A program made the position numbers and the translations under genes. From positions 3,305,001 to 3,369,000 of the forward strand of contig JAEOAD010002712.1 of the NCBI GenBank assembly GCA_036365145.1: a DNA stretch of 64,000 nucleotides. Direction: 5' to 3'. Position 1 is the stretch's first letter; every line of letters starts with the position of its first letter. Under the pieces are notes generated by a model. That model was not told the DNA's origin and made no database searches. It was given only the letters and a program-made list of their open reading frames with translations. Origin of the DNA: Orientallactaga sibirica. Taxonomy: Eukaryota; Chordata; Mammalia; Rodentia; Dipodidae. This document shows, piece after piece, positions 44,556 through 53,400 of this stretch.

Positions 44556-47500
44556 GTGAGGTGGGGAGCCGGGCTGCGCAGCGCGAGCCGGCGGACCCCG
44601 CCGGGACCCCTCGGCCTCCGCGTCCGCCCGCCCCGAGCGCCGGCTCCGCCGCTTGCAGGTCGACTTGGCGGCGGACTCGTGGCGCGGGCCCCGAGGTCCT
44701 GCTGTGGCCCCAGCGAGGTCGGAGCAGAGCTGCAGGCGCGGGCCCCGGGCCCCGTCGGTGGCTGCTCCCACCTGTCAGCCGCGTCTAGAAACTTGCTCGT
44801 GGGGGATGCGCCTCTCGTGGGTCTAGAGCCTGTCACGTGGGCGACGACTGTGAACCGTACGGTAGGTTACAATGGGAGGCGTCTTGTGTGTCCTGACCTG
44901 TGGTTCTTGCAGATACTGGTTTGGAAGGAGCTGGACTATGGCTCCATGACAGAAGCCGAGAAGCAGATGCTGGTCTCTGAAGTGAATCTGCTTCGTGAAC
45001 TGAAGCATCCGAACATCGTCCGTTACTATGATCGAATCATTGATCGTACCAACACGACCCTGTACATTGTAATGGAATATTGTGAAGGAGGGGACCTGGC
45101 AAGCGTAATTACAAAGGGGACCAAGGACAGGTAAATGTCATATTAATTGTAAGGTAAAAATGGTGTGGGGCTGGAGGGATGGCTTAGCGGTTAAGGTGCT
45201 TGCCTGCAAAGCCAAAGGACCCAGGTTCGATTCCCCAGGATCTAGGTAAGCCACATGCACAAGGTGGCACATGAGTCTGGAGTTCGTTTGCAGCAGTTGG
45301 TAGCCCTGACATGCCCGTATTCTCTATCTTTCTCAAATAAATTCAAATTTAAAAAAGTTAAAAATGATTTTGTTTTTGTTGCTGTTAAGCATCTTCTATT
45401 GGGATCAGGGACAAAGTCGTTAGTAATACAGCTGCGTGCTCTTGTAATGATGGGTCCACAGTACTAAAGAGAATATCACTGGTGATTCAACACCCTTGTT
45501 CCATACCTAATTCCTTGTTTCCATATTTGTACACTTTAAAAGCTAAATAGTTGATCTCATCCTATACTCAAGATAATTTTATTCAGGAGTTAAAACTAGA
45601 TAATTGCTGTGTTTTCAGACAATACTTAGATGAAGAGTTTGTTCTTCGAGTGATGACTCAATTGACTCTGGCCCTGAAAGAGTGTCACAGGCGAAGTGAT
45701 GGTGGTCACACTGTGCTGCACCGGGATCTGAAACCAGCCAACGTCTTCCTGGATGGCAAGCAGAACGTCAAGCTTGGAGACTTTGGGCTAGCTAGAATAT
45801 TAAACCACGATACGAGTTTCGCCAGGACCTTTGTTGGCACACCTTATTACATGTCTCCTGTAAGTAGACATATTTTATGCTAAGATTCAAATAAATAAAA
45901 GGAAATTGAGGTTGGGGTTGCTTTAGTAATAAACCCAGTAGCCCAGAATTCATAATGCTGTTTGATTTTAAATTGGTATTTTTCCCAGAGGACTGCTTGA
46001 CCCCCTATTTCTCTCTGTCAGCAATTCAACTCAAGCTCTTATTGAATGACTTCTAGGTGCTGAGTTCAGGGATTCCAAAGATGAAATGGCTCATATCTCT
46101 TCCCTCTAGCGGCAGTGTTTCCCGAAGTGTAGGAACTGGGCACAGGGACGTCAGACTCATTGGGAGCGTTTAACATGCAGAATCCTGAGACCCATGTTCA
46201 AATGCAGTGAATTTGGGTCTCTGAACTCTGCCTCTGCCCCGCCCCCCCTTAATTCTGGACTCAGTAATTTTAATAGACTGGATGGAGTCTTGTGTTTAGA
46301 GATGGGGCAAGGAACTCACTTCCGGAATCTGTCTGTGGGAGGGTCTCATGTTTGGTGCATGTTCTTTGTTCTTTTTTGTTGCCTTTTCCCCAGTGATTTA
46401 GAGAGGCTGCCTTGACTTACCCTTCCTCTGTTCCTCTGTTGGCTGTACACCTTGTTCCTACAATTTCCCACCATTCTCAGCCCACTGCTAAGCACATGTT
46501 TGCATGAATTATTACTCCTTTCTGTTTTTTTATAATGAAGATTATAAAACAAAATAGCTGAAGTAAGGGGTACAACAGTTTTAAGCTGCCATTAGATGTT
46601 GTCTCATGGCTTTTAAAAAGCTGTAGTAGGGGGCTGGAGAGATGGCTTAGCAGTTAAGGCATTTGCCTGAGAAGCCAAAGGACCCAGGTTCAATTCCCCA
46701 GGACCCACGAAAGCCAGATGCACAAGGGCACATGCATCTGGAGTTCGTTTGCAGTGGGTAGAGACCCTAGCGTTCCCATTATCTCTGTCTCTCTTCTCTC
46801 TCTCTGCTTGCAAATAATTTAAAAAAAAAAAAAAAGCTGTAGTAGGGCTGGAGAGATGGCTCAGTGGTTAAGGTGCTTGCCCTGTGAAGCCTAAGGTTCA
46901 TGTGCCCAATACCCACGTAAAGCTAGATGCTTGACAAGGTAGCCTCTGGGGTTCATTTGCAGGGCTAGAGGCCGTGGTGCACCCATTCTCTGTCAGATAA
47001 ATAAAACATTTAAAAATAAATAAAAAATTAAAAGCTGGAGTAGCCAGGCATGGTGGTGTACACCTTTAATCCCAGAACTTGGGGAGGCAGAGGTAGAAGG
47101 ATTTCTGGGAGTTTGGGGCCAGCCGGAGACTACATAGTGAATTCCAGGTCAGCCTGAGCTAGAGTGAGTCCCTACATCAAAACAAAAAAAGCTGGGCATG
47201 GTGGCTCATCCCTTTAATCCCATCACTCAGGAGGCAGAGGTAGGTAGGTTGCCGTGAGTTTGAGGCCATCCTGAGAATACATAGTGAACTCCAAGGCCGG
47301 CCTGGGCTAGAGGGAGACCCTACCTCGAAAAACCAAAACCAAAAAAAAAAACAAAAACCTCCTGGACATGGGACTCGGTAAGGGCCAGCATTGATGTGTC
47401 CCTGGATGGAATCTGAGCATATGAGACATGGACAGATACGAATTCCTTTCTCGCGTAGCTCGCGAACATTTCTAGAATTATTTCTAGAGTTAGAGTACAA

Positions 47501-50383
47501 AGCCTTACAGGTTTATGATGGTTTTGACCAAGGTTAGATGTCGTCAGAACAGTGCCATGGTCTCAGCATATCAGATTCCATATAGAAAGCCTTTAACTGA
47601 AGAAAATTATCCACAAGTGGTTTCTGGAAAAATTTAAAACCTGTGCACTTCTTTTGTTCCTCCCTTGCCCACCTGTCTGTGTAATTAGATCCGTCTCTCC
47701 TAATGCATCATTGTCCAGCAGTGGCATCAGGCTCACCTGCTGGCTCACAGGACCCTCCCTCTGCACATGTCGGTACTTGCTTTTGGAACCCGTTAAGACT
47801 AAGAGCTCTGCTAGACTGTTATTTTGTTTTTTATTTATTTTGGTTTTTCAAGGTAGGGTCTCGCTCTAGCCCAGGCTGACCTGGAATTCACTATGTAGTC
47901 TCAGGGTGGCCTTGAACTCAGGTCATCCTCCTACCTCTGCCTCCCAAAGTGCTGGGATTAAATGCATGCACCACCACCACGCCCTGCCTGCTTGGTAGAC
48001 TGTTATTGATTGTGGACTAAGACAAGATACATGTGACTAATTCAATTAGATATATATGTCTGTATCTACTTAAATGTGAGATAGATGCAGGTTTGATTAC
48101 TGTGGAGTTTCCTCTTTGTTTGTTTGTCTTGGTTTTATAAAAATATTTATTTGATAGAAAGAGAAGAAGAGGAATATAGAGATAATGGACAGGCCAAGGC
48201 TTCCAGCCACTGAAAGTGAACTCCAGGCGCATGCGCCACCTTGTGCATCTGGCTAACAGGGGTACTGGGGAATCGAACCAGGCTTTGTAGACAAGCACCT
48301 TAACTGCTAAGCCATTTTTGGTTTTTTGAGGTAGAGTTTCACTCTAGCTCAGGCTGACCTGGAATTCACTATGTAGATTTATTTTATTTTATTTATTATT
48401 TATTTGAGAGAGAGATAGGGATAGGGAGAGAGAGAATGTGCATGCCAGGGCCTCCAGCCACTGCAAACAATTCCAGACACATGTGCCACCTTGTGCATCT
48501 GGTTTACATGGGTACTGGGGAATTGAACCTGGGTCCTTAGGCTTCACAGGCAAATGCCTAACCACTAAGCCATCTCTTTACTGCTAAGCCCTTTAAAAAA
48601 TATTTATTCATTTATGTATCTATTTGAGAGAGGAAGAGGCAGATAGAGAGATTGTCTTGTTTTAGGAAACAGGGTCTTATGTGGCCCAGGCTGGCCTCTA
48701 AATTGTTGTGTAGCTGAGGATGACCTTGAACTCTTAATCTTTCTGCCACTCCTTCCCAAGTGCTGGGATTACAATTATGTACCTTCATGCCCAACTTCTG
48801 ATTGTTTTATTTATTTTATTTTATTTTATTTTATTTTTTGTTTTGTTTTTTTGAGGAGGGGTCTCATTCTAGCCCAGGCTGACCTGGAATTCACTCTGTA
48901 TTCTCAGGGTGGCCTTGAACTCACGGTGATCCTCCTACCTTTGCCTCCTGAGTGCTGGGATTAAAGGTGTGCGTCACTACGCCCAGCTTCTGATTGTTTT
49001 AAAATGGAATTTCTAGTTGGGTACACAACTGTATTCAAGTTCCACCTCCTCAAATGATGAGGCAGGATTGCTTGAACGGCGGAATTTGAGGCCTGACTGG
49101 GCAACATAATGAGACCACTACCTTTAAAAACAAGACAAAATAAACTGGTGTTTCTAGATTGTGAACACCTTGATGGTCCCTCTTATTCCCTTGAAATTAT
49201 TAGTGTCTGGCCCATAGTAAGTATTTTCATTTGTGAATGAAAAAAATAAGTGAATGAATTCATATGACAAACTATGCTGAAATAAGATCATTATCTTTTT
49301 CATTATAAATGTAAGGATAAAGTAAAAGCTGCTTACTATAGTATAAGCTGAATTCGCCTTTTGATCTGAAATTTTTGCTAGAGATAGAAAATATTTTCTT
49401 CTTTCTTAGATGGTATTGCCAAACTTTTTGGCTTCATGTTTGTCTCAGAGTTTTTTTTTTTGTTTTTTTTTTTAGTTTTGAGACTGGAGTCTCAACATAG
49501 TCCAGGCTGTCCTAGAACTTGCTTTGTAGCCAAAGGTGGCCCTGAACTTCTGCTCCTCTGCCTCCACCTCCCAAGTACTGAAACTGTAGGTATGTGTCAC
49601 CACACCCAGTTTTATGAGGATTGAACCCAGGGCTTTGTGCATGAACGGAGCTACCTCTCCAGCCCTTAGCTTTATCTTTTTTTTTTTTTTTAAACTTTTT
49701 TTTTCTTTTCTTTCTTTCCTTTCCTTTTCTTTTCTTTCCTTTCCTTTCCTTTCCTTTCCTTTCCTTTCCTTTCCTTTCCTTTCCTTTTCTTTTCTTTTTT
49801 TTTTCCCCGAGGTAGGGTCTCACTCTAGCCCAGGCTGACCTAGAATTCACTCTAGTCTCAGGGTGGCCTCGAACTCATGGTGATCTTCTTCCTACCTCTG
49901 CCTCCCGAGTGCTGGGATTAAAGGTGTGTGCCACCACGCTCGGCTCTTGTTTAAGTTTTAAAATAAAACAAACTGTGAACTCCTTTGACTTTTTACTTTC
50001 CCCCTGTGTAGGAACAAATGAACCGCATGTCCTACAATGAGAAGTCAGACATCTGGTCACTGGGCTGCCTGCTCTATGAGCTCTGTGCACTGATGTAAGT
50101 GTGGCAAAGATGGAGTCCTAGCTAAGGCTTAGGCTGTTTGTTGCCTCTCACCAGGTCCAGCCTTTTTTTTTTTCTTTTTGAAGCAGGCTCTCACTCTACC
50201 CCAGGCTGGCCTTTAACTAATAACAATCATCCCGTCTCAGCTTCCCAAGTGCTGGGATTAAAGGCGTGCACTACCACACCCATCTTGGGTTCAGCCTTTT
50301 AAGCATCATGCTACTAAAAGCATGTTCAAGTCTGAAGGAATTATATAGTTGTTAAAATTAAGGTAGAAGGAAGGACTGGCTTG

Positions 50384-50418
<35 letters not shown>

Positions 50419-53400
50419 TTACAAGGTGAGAATGTAAGCTATGAGGTGGGTCCTGCTTTTCCTAGGATCTTGACTGGTTAGGCGGTCCCTGTCGGTTAGA
50501 CTGACCCTTAGCTCAAGGGCAAGTTCATAAGTCAGGCGGGTAAAGTGGGTACTGTAAGGACAAAGTGGGTACTGTAAGGACAAAGTGGAAGGGAAGCAGG
50601 GCGGGGGGCGGGGGTGGGGGGAAGATCCCAGCACGTTCGGCATAGCAAGGGCACTCCAGTTCTTCCTGCATCTTGTCATGGTTTTCCCTTCACCAAACTG
50701 TTCTATAAAAGGGTGGTTCTCTGGAAATGGAGGAAGGAATTTTACTTTCCTCATGGGGCATTTAACATTGGAAACTTTTTTGGTTGCCCCAACTACTGGC
50801 ACGTAGTGGGTGGACTCCAGGGATGCTTCAGTGTGGCCTGGAATGTGCTGGACAGTCCCCCTCTAGAGCTCCTTCCCCAGGTATGGATAGTGCTAGTAAG
50901 CTTCTTAGAGGACAATCTCAGGAGTGGGAATTAGAAGACAACGTGGAGCCGGGGCTGCTTTTGTATTGGTTCCTATTGGTTATTTTTACTGTTGTGTTTT
51001 TAAATTTTATTAATTTCTTTTTCTCTTCCTCTTCCTCCCCCAACCTCCCTTTTAAAATCCCAGGCCTCCATTTACAGCTTTTAACCAAAAAGAATTAGCT
51101 GGGAAAATCAGAGAAGGCAGATTCAGACGAATTCCATACCGGTACTCTGATGCACTGAATGACATTATTACGAGGATGTTAAGTTTAAAGGTAAAGGTTA
51201 TAGGATGGATACTGTGTGTTTTTATCTCGGATGTTGTCCTATGTTTCTTCCCATAGAGCAATGGAGACCAAGGAAACGGGAAAAATTTTAGCTCGACAGT
51301 CCTGTCAACCCAGTGAACACATGTCAGTGTGGCAAGTTGCACAAGCTTGCTTGACCTGTCCTCTGCCACATCAACAGATAGTTGGTGGCCAGGAACAATT
51401 GCAGAATGGTTCTTGTCCTAGCCCACTCACTGCAAGGGGCAGGTGGTGAGGGACAGGGCAGGAGATGTACTTTGCCTCAGGCTCTAATTGAGAGATGAGA
51501 TACAAAGGGGGGAGGAGTAGAGGGAAATAACTGCATAAAAGAGCAGTTACCTGGGTACACTCTGAGCCTCTGGAGCAGCAGATGTTGAGGGCCATGCCGA
51601 AGGACCTAGGGGAGGTCACAGGATGGAAGGTTGGAGAGGTTATTGACGAGCAGGGTGATGCTTCAGTACAGCAGACCCCAGCACTGCTACCAGCACCTGC
51701 ACAAGGTCTGCCAGAGGACTGCAGGGACTGAGCCAGTCTCCTTAGGGGAGTGGGCATGGAGGAGATAGGTGTGTTGAAGTCTGTATCAGCTTATGGACCC
51801 AGAACCTCTTGTCCATTGCACTTACTTATCCAGATGTTTCAGACTGGACTGTGCAGGAGCCCTGCCTCCTGCCTGTAACTGCTTTTCTTAATATTCTGTC
51901 TTGTAATCTGACTGTCACACTTTCCCTCCAGGACTACCAACGGCCTTCAGTTGAAGAGATTCTTGAGAATCCTTTGATAGCAGACTTGGTTGCAGAAGAG
52001 CAAAGAAGAAATTTTGAGAGGAGGGGGCGCCGTTCAGGAGAGCCTTCAAAGCTGCAGGATTCCAGCACGGTGCTGAGTGAGCTGAAGCTGAAGGAGATCC
52101 AGCTACAGGAGCGGGAGCGAGCCCTCCGAGCACGGGAGGAGAGCCTGGAACGTAAGTCAGTGTGGGGAAGGAGCCCTGGGTGAGCCCTCCAAGCACGGGA
52201 GGAGAGCCTAGAACGTAAGTCAGAGTGGGGAAGGAGCCCTGGGTGAGCCCTCCGAGCACGGGAGGAGAGCCTGGAATGTAAGTCAGAGTGGGGAAGGAGC
52301 CTGATGAGGCACGGGAGGAGAGCCTAGAACGTAAGTCAGAGTGGGGAAGGAGCCCTGGGTGAGCCCTCTGAGCACGGGAGGAGAGCCTAGAACGTAAGTC
52401 AGAGTGGGGAAGGAGTCCTAGGTGAGCCCTCTGAGTGCAGGAGGAGAGTCCAGAGTGTAAGTCAGCACAGGGAAGGAGTCTTGAGCAGCTGTCCAATGTG
52501 TGTGTCTCAGAATGAAGGGTTTGTACATGTAGGCCCTGGTGTAGCATTAAAACCTGTCATTTGGGTGGGGGTGGAGTCCTGGGGATTAAATCCAGGGCAT
52601 TGTGCAAGTACTCTACCAATGAGCTATGTCCCCAGCCTCTCGTTTTGATTTTGGAAACAGGGTCTCTGAGTTGCCTAGGTCTTGAACTCATTCTGTAACC
52701 CAGGCTGGCCTTAAACTTTTAGTCCTGCTGCCTCAGCCTCCAGGGTAGCTTGGATTGTGGACCTGTGTCTCAGGCCTAAAAAACCTTTGAGAAACCAAAA
52801 CAGGTCATAGACCTGCTGCCACCTTCATGGTGGAATTCTCTCGAGTCTCTTGCCGCCCTCATGCATTGTTGGGCATCCCTGTTCCCCTGTCTGTGCTGGT
52901 CTCATCACAACAGCTATTGTATTTTGTGGTAGAAGTAATTGTTTCTCATCTTTATGATAAATACAGCTTTTCCATTGTAAAGGCAGGTCTTTAAATATAC
53001 TCCTTTTGTTATAAAACCATGACTCCAACCTTCTCAACACAGACAAAATCTGGTGGGCGCTGACATGAACTTAATGGTAGCAATGGATTTGTTGCTGATG
53101 GTTTTGAGGTCTTGTTGGTTTGAGACAGGATTTCACTCTGTCGCCCAGGCTGGCCTCTTCATGATGGTCCTCCCCTCAGCATCCCAGGTGCTCACCTTAC
53201 ACACAGGTGTGAGCTCCCCTCAGCATCCCAGGTGCTCACCTTACACACAGGTGTGAGCCACTACCTCTGCTTACTAATGAGTTTTTTTTCCTCGTGTGTG
53301 TGCCTATGTATAGAGCATATGTGGTGTGGTGTGGTGTGGTGTGGTGTGGTGTATGCACATGTGTTTGTGCAGATGCATGTGCCTCGTGTGCATACAGAAG

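Larger units (their letters stand above)
43860..44830 (+). promoter_or_regulatory. NEK2: NEK2 CpG island promoter
   Basis: The base composition switches abruptly to GC-rich and CpG-dense, and stays so across the 5' flank, exon 1 and intron 1. There is no TATA box. Candidate sites lie between 44236 and 44360 (X-box, ZNF143, two CCAAT boxes, CHR-like) and are given separately. The transcription start cannot be fixed from sequence but should lie between about 44330 and 44440. Confidence 0.85.

Noticed and set aside
44103..45134. 343-codon frame that looks like a longer kinase
   Set aside because: It is NEK2 exon 1, the open intron 1 and exon 2 read through. The splice sites and K37 context show that the intron is removed.
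51809..52183. 124-codon frame overlapping NEK2 exon 6 with extra N-terminal residues
   Set aside because: The first part is intron 5 read-through before the CTCCAG acceptor. The real exon starts at 51932.
51915..52547. 210-codon minus-strand frame with a striking repeat protein pattern
   Set aside because: It is the antisense of the 63-bp NEK2 exon 6/intron 6 minisatellite; a unit length divisible by three makes any open frame look like a repeat protein.
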